From Anaerostipes sp. (GTDB taxonomy: Bacteria; Bacillota; Clostridia; Lachnospirales; Lachnospiraceae), in assembly GCF_018381315.1 (NCBI RefSeq), contig NZ_JAGZSD010000005.1:1-64000 (forward strand): a DNA stretch of 64,000 nucleotides. The letters run 5' to 3'. The translations under genes were made by a program, and so were the position numbers. The notes beneath the pieces are model-generated. The model saw nothing but the letters and a program-made list of their open reading frames with translations, was not told where the DNA came from and ran no database searches. Shown here one piece after another: positions 1 to 7,688 of the stretch (positions within the stretch are counted from its first letter, which is position 1; each line of letters opens with the position of its first letter).

Positions 1-259
1 CTAACACATCCACCGTGCCGAATGTATCCACTGTTTCTTTTACCATGGCATCCACATCTTTGGCGCTGGTCACATCCGTCTTCACATAATGGAACTTTCC
101 GTTTGCCGTATCAAACTCCGGCACTTCCGGTGCCATATCAGAGACAACCACATTGCAGCCAACGTTTAAAAATTCCTGGGCTACTGCCTTTCCGATTCCG
201 GATGCCCCTCCGGTTACGATGACGGTCCTGCCGTTAAGTCCTAACCATGATTCATTCAT
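1..259 (-). CDS. sorD: Sorbitol-6-phosphate 2-dehydrogenase, N-terminal part (SDR family)
   Basis: Only the first 86 residues lie in the window; the gene runs off the left edge. The protein opens with MNESWLGLNGRTV and then a Rossmann motif TGGASGIG, the NAD(P)-binding signature of short-chain dehydrogenases, followed by a VSD acidic patch and a TDVT motif. A GGAGGG ribosome site sits just upstream. It is the last visible gene of an operon carrying a mannose-family PTS and a sorbose-1-phosphate reductase, where SorD oxidises glucitol-6-phosphate to fructose-6-phosphate. The family is certain from sequence; the substrate is inferred from the neighbours, since the catalytic Ser-Tyr-Lys part is missing here. 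Confidence 0.8.
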   Translation of the reverse strand, partial: MNESWLGLNGRTVIVTGGASGIGKAVAQEFLNVGCNVVVSDMAPEVPEFDTANGKFHYVKTDVTSAKDVDAMVKETVDTFGTVDVL

Positions 260-383
260 ATTAAAAGCCCTCCATTTAAAAGCCATTAAACCTAATTTTA
301 TTGATTCTTCATTTTATATCTCAGGGCAGATAACGGCGGACTTCAGATCTTTCCAGAGCCGGCTGCTGATAACAGAGAAAAAC

Positions 384-1232
384 TCATATTTTATCTTCTG
401 CCACTGATTGTTCGTGTTCTGACAGATTCTTAAAAGAATCCCATTTCGTTGAAAAGAGCAGCAAAAAAAGACTGTCAATTACTGCCATTGCTGCCATTCT
501 CGTAAAACTGACCTGATCGTGGAACACCTGCTCTCTCGTTGCTGTTACAAGTGTATAATCACTGGCCTCTGCCAGCGGGGATTTGGCCTGATTTGTGATG
601 GCGACAACTTCTACTCCGTTTTCTTTTGCAATGTTGGCCATATTCAGCAGATGCCTGGAAGCTCCGGATGCAGAGATTGCTATCATAACGTCGCCTTTTC
701 TCATAGTCCTGGCATAGGCCTCCTGGGTTTCCCATATGGTAGAACTGACTGCCGGGATACCAAGCTGGTTAAACTTATAAGATCCGTCCAGCGCCACCGG
801 AATCGTATTTCCCATAGCGGTAAACTCCACCACATTGGCATTCAGGATCAGGTCTATGATCCTCCTGAGCATCTTTCCGTCAATGCTGCTCAGTGTCTCC
901 TTCAGTTCTTCCATCTTGCTGGCCATAATATTTTTCAGAGACTGTTCAATATTGTCTATGCTGATCTCATTGGAAAACTCATGATCATCCTGTTCCCGCA
1001 TTTCCTTTGCCATCTTGATCTTCAGATGGTGATAACCATTGCATCCGATCTTCTTGCAAAACCGGACAATCGTAGCCTGGCTTGCTTCACATGCCGCAGC
1101 CAGTTCTGACACTGACATCTCAATAGCCTTTTCCTGATGATTCATCAGATAATCAGCGACCTTCTTTTCGGCATCAAACAAACTGTCATACGCGGAAAAT
1201 ATCTGATTCCTTACCGTTGCTTCCTTTGCCAT
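384..1232 (-). CDS. MurR/RpiR-family transcriptional regulator
   Basis: A 282-residue protein with an N-terminal RpiR-type helix-turn-helix (about residues 1-77, including the SQATIVRFCKKIG recognition region) and a C-terminal SIS sugar-phosphate binding domain (about 120-260; SASGASRH is the phosphate-binding loop). Such proteins sense phosphosugars. It lies inside the sorbose PTS operon, 13 bases after the reductase gene, with a GGGAG site before ATG. It probably controls its own operon, whose promoter carries four similar operator-like repeats (5168-5278). In enteric bacteria the sor operon is controlled by SorC, a different family, so this is a regulator replacement. Whether it activates or represses cannot be read from the sequence. 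Confidence 0.9.
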   Translation of the reverse strand: MAKEATVRNQIFSAYDSLFDAEKKVADYLMNHQEKAIEMSVSELAAACEASQATIVRFCKKIGCNGYHHLKIKMAKEMREQDDHEFSNEISIDNIEQSLKNIMASKMEELKETLSSIDGKMLRRIIDLILNANVVEFTAMGNTIPVALDGSYKFNQLGIPAVSSTIWETQEAYARTMRKGDVMIAISASGASRHLLNMANIAKENGVEVVAITNQAKSPLAEASDYTLVTATREQVFHDQVSFTRMAAMAVIDSLFLLLFSTKWDSFKNLSEHEQSVAEDKI

Positions 1233-1245
1233 AAAACTCTCCCTT

Positions 1246-2508
1246 TCAAATCTCTGGAGCGTTTTCTAAAAAATATGCCTCTGCTTCTGCGCTCCATAAG
1301 TGACCGTGCTTTTCAAGAATCGGACGGAGTCCTTCTATTATTTTATTGTCACTTATTTCGTTCAGGTTGTCAACTTGTGTCAGCGGGAATTCCCTGTGTG
1401 TATAGACAACCTTTTTCCCTCCGCTGAGCTTGGGAAGCTGTTTTGTAGTCTCTGCCACATGGTCAAGCCCCAGAATATGGGTTGCGATCTTTGCCACATT
1501 GACGGTTTTGTTTTCGATCAGTTCAATAGACTGTTTCATATCGTCCGTATTTCCGCCGCTTGTACCGATAAAATGTGTGGAATTGTAGTGCACATTATAG
1601 AAGTTAACCGGTGCTGTAAACGCTGTGTCTGCAGGTCCTGAGAAGAAATTCAGGCAGCCGTCAAATGCCAGCAGCTTTTCTCCCTGGGTCACCATCTGTT
1701 CGTTCGGTGCAAAAACAAAAACATCGTCAAATCCGCGGTGGTCTTCTGTCATCTCCCGAATCGGAACACTGAAATCTTCCATCTGTCTTGTATTGACATA
1801 GATAAGCTTCACTCCCTGGCGCTGCGCCTCTTCCTCTGTGTACAGCTTTCTTGCCAGATCCAGCTTGGATTCTGTTCTTCCGGTAACAACCAGCGTACCC
1901 GGTTTTTTCGGTCCGTGCAGGGCAAAATCAATCGCTAAAAATCCCATAGGGCCGGTGGCCCCTAAGATTGCCAGATTTCCGCCTTCTTTGATTCCCATCA
2001 CATGATCGTAGCTGTACATTTTTTTATGATGATACTGGGCATTAAATGCTCCGACTACACATGAAAGCGGTTCCACCAGTGAGCCTTCAAAGAAGGACTC
2101 ACCGTTGTATTTTAAAAGAGAACCGTTTTCCATGATTTGATTCATCAGTACGATCTTTGTGGCGTCACCGCCCACATAAGGATAGGAATACCCCGGCGCA
2201 TAGCCGTTTTTCGTCCCGATATTGGGCTGGATAACAAATTTGTCTCCTGCCTGATACTGGTCTTTCCACTTTTCTCCTACTTCGAGAATTACCCCGCAGA
2301 ATTCATGTCCCAGAATAATTGGATTTTCTTTGATGTCTTCCGGCACCTTTTTATGTTTTTCTCCCTGTATGGCCGCCTTATAGCTGGACATACAAAGACT
2401 GTCTGTCACTACCTCCGCAAGAATCTCATCTTCTTTGATCGGAGGAAGTTCAAATTCTTCCAGTCTGATATCTTCCTGTCCATACAGTCTCACTGCTTTT
2501 GTCTTCAT
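1246..2508 (-). CDS. sorE: L-sorbose-1-phosphate reductase
   Basis: A 420-residue zinc-type medium-chain dehydrogenase. GHEFCGVI is the zinc-containing alcohol dehydrogenase signature, and the NAD(P)-binding loop is GATGPMG. Long stretches, for example NFYNVHYNSTH followed by GTSGG, match my memory of enteric SorE. SorE reduces L-sorbose-1-phosphate to D-glucitol-6-phosphate, the substrate of SorD at the end of the operon, so the PTS-SorE-SorD route leads to fructose-6-phosphate. The gene starts 23 bases after the IID gene with a GGGAGGAG ribosome site. Another ketose-1-phosphate substrate is possible, but the gene company favours sorbose. Confidence 0.85.
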   Translation of the reverse strand: MKTKAVRLYGQEDIRLEEFELPPIKEDEILAEVVTDSLCMSSYKAAIQGEKHKKVPEDIKENPIILGHEFCGVILEVGEKWKDQYQAGDKFVIQPNIGTKNGYAPGYSYPYVGGDATKIVLMNQIMENGSLLKYNGESFFEGSLVEPLSCVVGAFNAQYHHKKMYSYDHVMGIKEGGNLAILGATGPMGFLAIDFALHGPKKPGTLVVTGRTESKLDLARKLYTEEEAQRQGVKLIYVNTRQMEDFSVPIREMTEDHRGFDDVFVFAPNEQMVTQGEKLLAFDGCLNFFSGPADTAFTAPVNFYNVHYNSTHFIGTSGGNTDDMKQSIELIENKTVNVAKIATHILGLDHVAETTKQLPKLSGGKKVVYTHREFPLTQVDNLNEISDNKIIEGLRPILEKHGHLWSAEAEAYFLENAPEI

Positions 2509-2531
2509 TCTTCACTCCTCCCAGAGAATCT

Positions 2532-3374
2532 TTACGCTCCTAAAATACCCAATCCATAACCGATGATACCAACTGCAAATAAGATGAAGATGATCAGGAT
2601 CGGACTGATGTTTTTCTTTAACAGACGGCAGACTACTAAGGTCAATACAAGTCCAAGCAGCCCCGGCAGTAACTGGTCTAAAATATTCTGTACCGTTGTG
2701 ATGGTCGTTTTACCGTTTGCAGTAACTTTAGAGACAACCAAAGGCACATTGATGGTAGTCCATTTGGAAACAAGTGCTCCCATGACGAACAGTCCAAGGA
2801 TTGATGCACATTCTGTCACTTTCTGAAGCATGTTGCCTGCAAGATTCTTTACCAAATCAAGACCTTTTTTATAACCGAATTCCAATCCGAAATATAAAGC
2901 GGCCAGACGAACTGCATTAAACAGCACAAAGAATAAAAGAGGCCCTAAAACATTTCCTGTCAATGCCATAGATGCACCGATAGCTGCTGTGATCGGACGC
3001 AGGGTACCCCAGAAGATCGGATCGCCGACTCCGCATAAAGGCCCCATTAAACCAATCTTAATACTTCCGATAGTTCCCTCATCAATGTCCGCTCCGTTGG
3101 CTTTTGTTTCTTCCAGAGCCGCAGTCACGCCGATTACCGGTCCGGCACATCCCGGAGTTACATTAAAGAATGTCATATGGCGCTTTAATGCTTCTGACTG
3201 CTCCTCTTTTGTATGGTAGAGGCGTTTGATTGCCGGCACCATATCGAATGCAAAACCAAGAGCATGAATCCTCTCAAAGTTGAAAGATGCCTGCTGGAAG
3301 TTACTTCTTAAAAACATGTTGATGCGGTCTTTTTTTGTCAATGTATTTTGTGTGTTTTTGATTTCTTCACTCAT
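2532..3374 (-). CDS. sorM: PTS mannose/sorbose-family transporter subunit IID
   Basis: A 280-residue membrane protein of the EIID-man family. The N-terminal cytoplasmic part holds the family pattern with FERIHALGFAF and RHMTFFN. Glycine-rich segments such as GPLCGVGDPIFWGTLRP follow, then several hydrophobic helices in the last 140 residues ending in FAVGIIGYGLGILGA. IID and IIC together form the membrane channel of the mannose-type PTS. It follows the IIC gene by 20 bases with a GGAGGAAAC ribosome site. Assignment to sorbose rests on the adjacent sorE and sorD; the subunit alone would only say mannose family. Confidence 0.9.
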   Translation of the reverse strand: MSEEIKNTQNTLTKKDRINMFLRSNFQQASFNFERIHALGFAFDMVPAIKRLYHTKEEQSEALKRHMTFFNVTPGCAGPVIGVTAALEETKANGADIDEGTIGSIKIGLMGPLCGVGDPIFWGTLRPITAAIGASMALTGNVLGPLLFFVLFNAVRLAALYFGLEFGYKKGLDLVKNLAGNMLQKVTECASILGLFVMGALVSKWTTINVPLVVSKVTANGKTTITTVQNILDQLLPGLLGLVLTLVVCRLLKKNISPILIIFILFAVGIIGYGLGILGA

Positions 3375-3394
3375 ATCTTGTTTCCTCCCTTTTC

Positions 3395-4225
3395 TTAATC
3401 CAATTCGTCGTCTAAATCGTCATCCAGGTCTGCATCCATTGATGCCCCGCCTGCCGGAGCTGCGGCTGCCACAGCTGCTTTCGGCATATTAAATTTAGGA
3501 TTTAACTGTATGTAAATAAGCCCGAATACAATACCCATGATACCAAATGCAACTAAGTTAAAGTCTGTGAATGCCGCAATGACGAATCCTAAGAAGAAAA
3601 ACGGCATGAGATATTTTGCTCCCATCATGTTTAATACCATGGCATATCCTACAACAACGATGAAACCGCCGGCTACAGAAAGTCCTGTGGTAATTACGTC
3701 CGGAATCATGTTCAGCATGTTCTGGACTCCGGAAGGATTTACGACCATTGATACTAAAAGACAAGGGATCGCAACACGAAGTGCCTGTACTGCCAGTGCA
3801 GTGATATGGCAGATATCAATCATCCTGAAGTTTGCATCTTCTGCATACTTATCTGCAGCATGCTGGAAGAAGATTGTAACAGTTCTTGCCAATACGGTGA
3901 GTACCTGTCCTGCAACAGCTACCGGAAGTGCAATAGCAATACCTGCAGATACAGACTGGTTTCCAACGATGACCAGAATGGTGGAAATAACACTGGCAAG
4001 CGCAGAGTCCGGAGACTGTGCTGCTCCGATGTTCATCCATCCAAGTGCGATCATTTCAAGTGTTCCTCCAAGCATGATTCCTGTCTTTACATCACCGAGG
4101 ATGATTCCGACTAAAGTACATGCGATCAGCGGTCTGTGTGTCTGGAATGAATCCAGTACGCTTCCCATTCCTACAATACATGATACGATAAACAGCAATA
4201 CAATTTGAATTCCTGATAATCCCAT
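3395..4225 (-). CDS. sorA: PTS mannose/sorbose-family transporter subunit IIC
   Basis: A 276-residue integral membrane protein with repeated hydrophobic helices beginning GIQIVLLFIVSCIVGMG. It has the EIIC-man features LGGTLEMIALGWMNIGAAQSP and a long second half of alternating helices. The C-terminus is unusual: an Ala-Pro-Gly linker followed by a highly acidic tail DADLDDDLDDELD, probably cytoplasmic. IIC carries the sugar-binding transport path. It lies 27 bases after the IIB gene and just before IID, the standard order of this family. Confidence 0.9.
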   Translation of the reverse strand: MGLSGIQIVLLFIVSCIVGMGSVLDSFQTHRPLIACTLVGIILGDVKTGIMLGGTLEMIALGWMNIGAAQSPDSALASVISTILVIVGNQSVSAGIAIALPVAVAGQVLTVLARTVTIFFQHAADKYAEDANFRMIDICHITALAVQALRVAIPCLLVSMVVNPSGVQNMLNMIPDVITTGLSVAGGFIVVVGYAMVLNMMGAKYLMPFFFLGFVIAAFTDFNLVAFGIMGIVFGLIYIQLNPKFNMPKAAVAAAAPAGGASMDADLDDDLDDELD

Positions 4226-4252
4226 AATAGTTCCTCCCTTTCTTTTCCTCTA

Positions 4253-4726
4253 TCAGATTTTTGTCATTAAGTCGATTTTGTTATCTGTCGCTACCGGACG
4301 GATTTCTAATTCCACCCCAAGCTCGTGCATTCTGCGGAATGCTTCCTTGTCACTTTCATCTACAGACACAGCCTTGGTGATCTGTTCTTTTCCGGTCTTA
4401 AATGCCATTCCCCCGATGTTTACACTTGTGATCGGAACTCCGCCTTCAATCATCCTTAATACATCCTGCGGACATGTGAATAAAAGAAATACCGTGTCAT
4501 TTTCATATTTCGGATTGTTATAGACGCGGATTGCTTTTGCGATGTCTACTACGCTGACTTTGATTCCCGGAGGCCCCACCTGTAAAAGCAAGGTCTTTCT
4601 GATATCATCCTTTGCCACCTCATCGCTGCATACAATGATTCTTTCCGCATTTGCTTCCTTAGCCCAGACAGTTGCCACCTGACCGTGTATCAGTCTGTCA
4701 TCGATTCTGCATAAATTGATTTTCAT
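4253..4726 (-). CDS. sorB: PTS mannose/sorbose-family transporter subunit IIB
   Basis: A 157-residue cytoplasmic phosphocarrier. The EIIB-man signature DDRLIHGQV lies at residues 8-16, and its histidine is the phosphorylation site that passes phosphate from IIA to the sugar. The second half contains VPITSVNIGGMAF, also typical of the family. The start codon shares a base with the stop of the IIA gene, pointing to translational coupling. Length and motifs are normal for the family. Confidence 0.92.
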   Translation of the reverse strand: MKINLCRIDDRLIHGQVATVWAKEANAERIIVCSDEVAKDDIRKTLLLQVGPPGIKVSVVDIAKAIRVYNNPKYENDTVFLLFTCPQDVLRMIEGGVPITSVNIGGMAFKTGKEQITKAVSVDESDKEAFRRMHELGVELEIRPVATDNKIDLMTKI

Positions 4727-5148
4727 TATAACTCATCCTCCTCTTCTTCCTCGTTCTTTTGGTTTAACAGAGTTTTACATGATTTTATGTAAGTGTCTTT
4801 TCCGAGTTTCTCATACACTTCCCATGGACGGATTCCTTCCCAGGTCTCTCTGATGCCAACCACATCAAGGAGCATCGGCAGGCTCAGCCCGGAAATCACA
4901 TCTGTGTTTTCCATCTCTGCTGCAATCTGAAATGCTGCATTATAAGGACTTCCCCCAAATAAATCTACCAGGAACAGGACATCTTCCCCTTCAGCCATAT
5001 GTTCTTGATACTTTCGCTTCAGGTCGTCTGCATTTTCCCCCGGAACGAAGGTAACAGCTTCGGCATTCTCAATTCCTCCGAATACCATGTTGGCTGAATT
5101 GACCACTTCCTGTGCCAGTTGCCCGTGGGCAGCGATGATCAGTTTCAT
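4726..5148 (-). CDS. sorF: PTS mannose/sorbose-family transporter subunit IIA
   Basis: A 140-residue EIIA-man domain protein and the first gene of the sorbose operon. The N-terminal KLIIAAHGQLA contains the phosphorylated histidine (about residue 8), which takes phosphate from HPr. FLVDLFGGSPYNAA is the conserved second motif. The C-terminus ends in a run of glutamates. IIA and IIB are separate polypeptides, as in sorbose systems, rather than fused as in E. coli ManX. A GGAGGAAATGT ribosome site precedes the ATG. The promoter and operator array lie at 5168-5278. Confidence 0.9.
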   Translation of the reverse strand: MKLIIAAHGQLAQEVVNSANMVFGGIENAEAVTFVPGENADDLKRKYQEHMAEGEDVLFLVDLFGGSPYNAAFQIAAEMENTDVISGLSLPMLLDVVGIRETWEGIRPWEVYEKLGKDTYIKSCKTLLNQKNEEEEEDEL

Positions 5149-5167
5149 ACATTTCCTCCTTTAAAGT

Positions 5168-5278
5168 AACTTTATTTTGTTTCTTAAAATTATGTGAAAC
5201 TTTATTTTATGTTTATATTTTAACCATAAAACTTTATTTTGTCAATAGATTTATCTAAGAAACAAAACTTTATTTCGC
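5168..5278. repeat. Four operator-like direct repeats in the sorbose promoter
   Basis: The motif AAATAAAGTTT (minus-strand reading) occurs near 5169, 5199, 5231 and 5267, with minor end changes, so copies are 30, 32 and 36 bases apart, close to three helical turns. One copy is upstream of the -35, one is between -35 and -10, and two are downstream of the -10. The core is an imperfect dyad (AAA at one end, TTT at the other). Binding by the RpiR regulator of the operon is an inference. Confidence 0.7.
5217..5245 (-). promoter_or_regulatory. Promoter of the sorbose PTS operon
   Basis: Read on the minus strand, a perfect -35 TTGACA (5240-5245) is followed by 17 bases and a -10 TAAAAT (5217-5222), about 70 bases before the IIA start. 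One copy of the AAATAAAGTTT repeat lies in the spacer between the two boxes. A strong core promoter with a binding site between its boxes suggests repression by a DNA-bound regulator; RpiR is the obvious candidate. Confidence 0.8.
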
Positions 5279-5350
5279 ACAAATTTATTCTATGAAATCT
5301 GTCAAATCTGCACAATACTAAAATGCCAAAGGCAAATAGTTTCCCTATGC

Positions 5351-5390
5351 AATAAAAAAAGAACGTGTGCCCTGCGGGAGCACACGCTCT
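5351..5390 (-). terminator. Rho-independent terminator after the TPR gene
   Basis: On the minus strand an 11-bp stem (AGAGCGTGTGC with GCACACGTTCT, one wobble) is followed by TTTTTTTATT. It begins right after the stop codon of the TPR gene and separates it from the sorbose promoter. Confidence 0.85.
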
Positions 5391-5392
5391 TT

Positions 5393-6049
5393 TTATCTTG
5401 TCTCTAAAAATGTAGCTTCTTTCTTTCCTTTTTCATCGTTCGGGTAAGCTTTTACATACTCTTTTGCATACTTATACGCTGTCTTAAAATCAAACTTTGA
5501 CTCATACAGGCTGATCCTTGCAAACATCAGCTCCTTTTTCCTCGTTGTGACCTTCTGCTCCAGTGCTTTGTTCACAACAGCAAGTGCCTGATCATACTTC
5601 TTTTGTTTTGCCAGGATGCCATACTTTGCGTAATAGCTCTCTCCCTCAGAAGGAAGGGCGGCGATGCCTTCATCACATACCTTAACAGCCTGTTCCTCCT
5701 GTCCAAGTCCTGCGTAACAGAGAGCTTTCCACTCATACGCTCTTCCCTGAGGCTTTTTTTTAATAATCTGATCGTAAACCTCAATGGCATCTTTGTACCG
5801 TTTCAGCTGATACAGGGATTCTGCCTGATAGAACATCACGTCATTTTTCTGGCTCGTCCACACCAGCGTCTTTTTGCCGGCCGCTTTCTGAAATGCTTCA
5901 TATGCCTTCTGGTATTCGCCTTTGGTGAGATACTCAATTCCTTCATTCCCTGAAAGTTTCTGGGTTACATACTCATATCCAAGAAATCCTGCCCCGCCGA
6001 TCACAACAACCAGCACTGCAATCAGGACTGCCTTTAACTTTTTATCCAT
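5393..6049 (-). CDS. Membrane-anchored TPR-repeat protein
   Basis: A 218-residue protein with one N-terminal membrane anchor (residues 6-27, AVLIAVLVVVIGGAGFLGYEY) and then at least four tetratricopeptide-like helix pairs. Visible examples are GEYQKAYEAFQKA, KRYKDAIEVYDQIIKKKP and KKYDQALAVVNKALEQ. The TPR part is likely outside or at the membrane face and would act as a protein-binding scaffold. It is a single-gene unit with its own terminator. No specific function can be given. Confidence 0.8.
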   Translation of the reverse strand: MDKKLKAVLIAVLVVVIGGAGFLGYEYVTQKLSGNEGIEYLTKGEYQKAYEAFQKAAGKKTLVWTSQKNDVMFYQAESLYQLKRYKDAIEVYDQIIKKKPQGRAYEWKALCYAGLGQEEQAVKVCDEGIAALPSEGESYYAKYGILAKQKKYDQALAVVNKALEQKVTTRKKELMFARISLYESKFDFKTAYKYAKEYVKAYPNDEKGKKEATFLETR

Positions 6050-6143
6050 TTAAATTCTCCTTTACACTTCAAGTCATTATGATTTTAACACAACATACGC
6101 AAAAATTCATCTCAAATTGTCATCTTAAGGAAAATGTGAGTTT

Positions 6144-7490
6144 TTAAACTGTCTGCTTTCTTCTCTGGTGCTTTCTGTACAATAACAGGGCAGCCAGAGC
6201 TGCCGCTGTCTCAGCCACAGGGAAAGAAATCCAGATTCCATTGGCTCCCAGCCTGGACACCAGAAGGAGAGATAAGACCGGAATGATAAAAAACTGTCTC
6301 AGAGTAGAAACAGCCAAAGATGCCGTTCCTTTTCCCAGTGCCTCAAAGACACCGGAAAATACCACTCCCACTGCTGAAAATATGAAACCAATACTGATAA
6401 TTCTGAAAGCCATAACCCCCATTTCCATCAGGTCTCCTCCTGCATGGAACAATCCCATGATCTGTGCAGGCAGAAGACAGAACAAAGCAGTTCCCGCAGC
6501 CATGATACCGCCTGTCACCAGCAGGCTGAAACGGATGGTCTCTTTTACCCTCTGGTGCTGCCCGGCACCGTAATTATAGCTGATGATCGGCCTCATCCCC
6601 TGAATCAGCCCGTTGGACGGCATATAAATAAAGGTCTGCACCTTAAAATAGATCCCTAAGACAGCGATCCCTACCTCTGAAATACCTGCCAGAATTCCAT
6701 TTAAGATGGAAATCAGGATAGAAGGCAGAGACATCGTGATGGCAGAAGGAACCGCAACCATATAGATTCTTTTCAGCAATTCTTTATCAAAGGAAAATCC
6801 CCGGAATCTGATATGGATGAAATGTTTTCTCCGAAACAGCAGAAACACAGCCAAAAGACAGGCACTCCACTGTCCGATGACTGTGGCGATTGCCGCCCCG
6901 GCCACTCCCAGTCTGGGAAAGAAACCCCATCCAAAAATAAAGAAAGGGTCTAATATGATGTTGATTAAAGCCCCCATAGCCTGAAGAATCATGGGGATTT
7001 TCATATTTCCCATAGCCTGGAAAATCTTTTCTATTGCCACATGGACAAGAGAGCCTGCAGACAGAAGCACCACAATATATGTATATTGGCTGCTCAGTGC
7101 CAGAACTTCCGGATCCTTTGTAAACATGCCCAGATAAGCACGGATGCCGAGAAGGCCTGCCGCAATAAACAGCAAAGCATGTATTCCTGCCAGCACCAGC
7201 CCGTGAGCTGCAGCCCGGTCTGCCTTTTTGGTATCCCCTGTGCCGTGGCTCATGGCTATACATGCGTTAATGCCCACACCAAGGCCGACTCCCACAGATA
7301 AGATCAGATTCTGCAGTGGATAAGCCAGTGATATGGCCGTAATGGCATTCACTCCCAGTCTGGCCGCAAACATGCTGTCTACGATATTATAGAGAGACTG
7401 GATCAGCATGGACACCATCGGAGGAACTGCCATGGAGATCAAAAGAGGAAATACCTTTTTTGTACCCATAGGATTTAAAGAAGTATTCAT
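6144..7490 (-). CDS. MATE-family multidrug/Na+ antiporter
   Basis: A 448-residue transporter with about 12 hydrophobic helices. It has MATE hallmarks near the N-terminus (KKVFPLLISMAVPPMVSML, then SLYNIVDSMFAARLG) and PNNG-like turns with IISYNYGAG in the second half. I place the start at 7490, giving MNTSLNPMG, because AAAGGA lies 7 bases upstream; an ATG nine codons earlier has no ribosome site. MATE proteins export cationic drugs or metabolites using Na+ or H+ gradients. Substrate unknown. Confidence 0.88.
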   Translation of the reverse strand: MNTSLNPMGTKKVFPLLISMAVPPMVSMLIQSLYNIVDSMFAARLGVNAITAISLAYPLQNLILSVGVGLGVGINACIAMSHGTGDTKKADRAAAHGLVLAGIHALLFIAAGLLGIRAYLGMFTKDPEVLALSSQYTYIVVLLSAGSLVHVAIEKIFQAMGNMKIPMILQAMGALINIILDPFFIFGWGFFPRLGVAGAAIATVIGQWSACLLAVFLLFRRKHFIHIRFRGFSFDKELLKRIYMVAVPSAITMSLPSILISILNGILAGISEVGIAVLGIYFKVQTFIYMPSNGLIQGMRPIISYNYGAGQHQRVKETIRFSLLVTGGIMAAGTALFCLLPAQIMGLFHAGGDLMEMGVMAFRIISIGFIFSAVGVVFSGVFEALGKGTASLAVSTLRQFFIIPVLSLLLVSRLGANGIWISFPVAETAAALAALLLYRKHQRRKQTV

Positions 7491-7578
7491 AGTCATTCCT
7501 TTCGCATTTGTGCGCATCCCGCACGGAGCGCCTTTTTATTACATAGGGAGGTTCAAAGAACTTTCCTATATAAAAATG

Positions 7579-7634
7579 AAAAGCTATATGTTTTTCTGTT
7601 TATCAAATCAGAAACAGAAAAACATATAGCTTTT
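7579..7634 (-). terminator. Long perfect hairpin, likely terminator of the protease gene
   Basis: Two perfect 23-base arms (7579-7601 and 7612-7634) surround a 10-base loop. The stem is A/T-rich and is followed on the minus strand by CATTTTTAT. It lies 55 bases downstream of the S8 peptidase stop and upstream of the MATE gene, so it probably ends the protease transcript. Its length is more than a terminator needs. Confidence 0.7.
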
Positions 7635-7688
7635 TGAAGCAGAGTTAGAATACCATAAGGCCTGCTGCTCTGTCAAGAGGCCTGCTCT

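Noticed and set aside
519..1109. A 196-codon open frame opposite the RpiR gene
   Set aside because: No ribosome site, Cys/His-rich random composition; RpiR motifs are intact on the other strand.
3537..4208. A 223-codon open frame opposite the PTS IIC gene
   Set aside because: Shadow of a hydrophobic membrane protein; the real gene fits a tight operon on the other strand.
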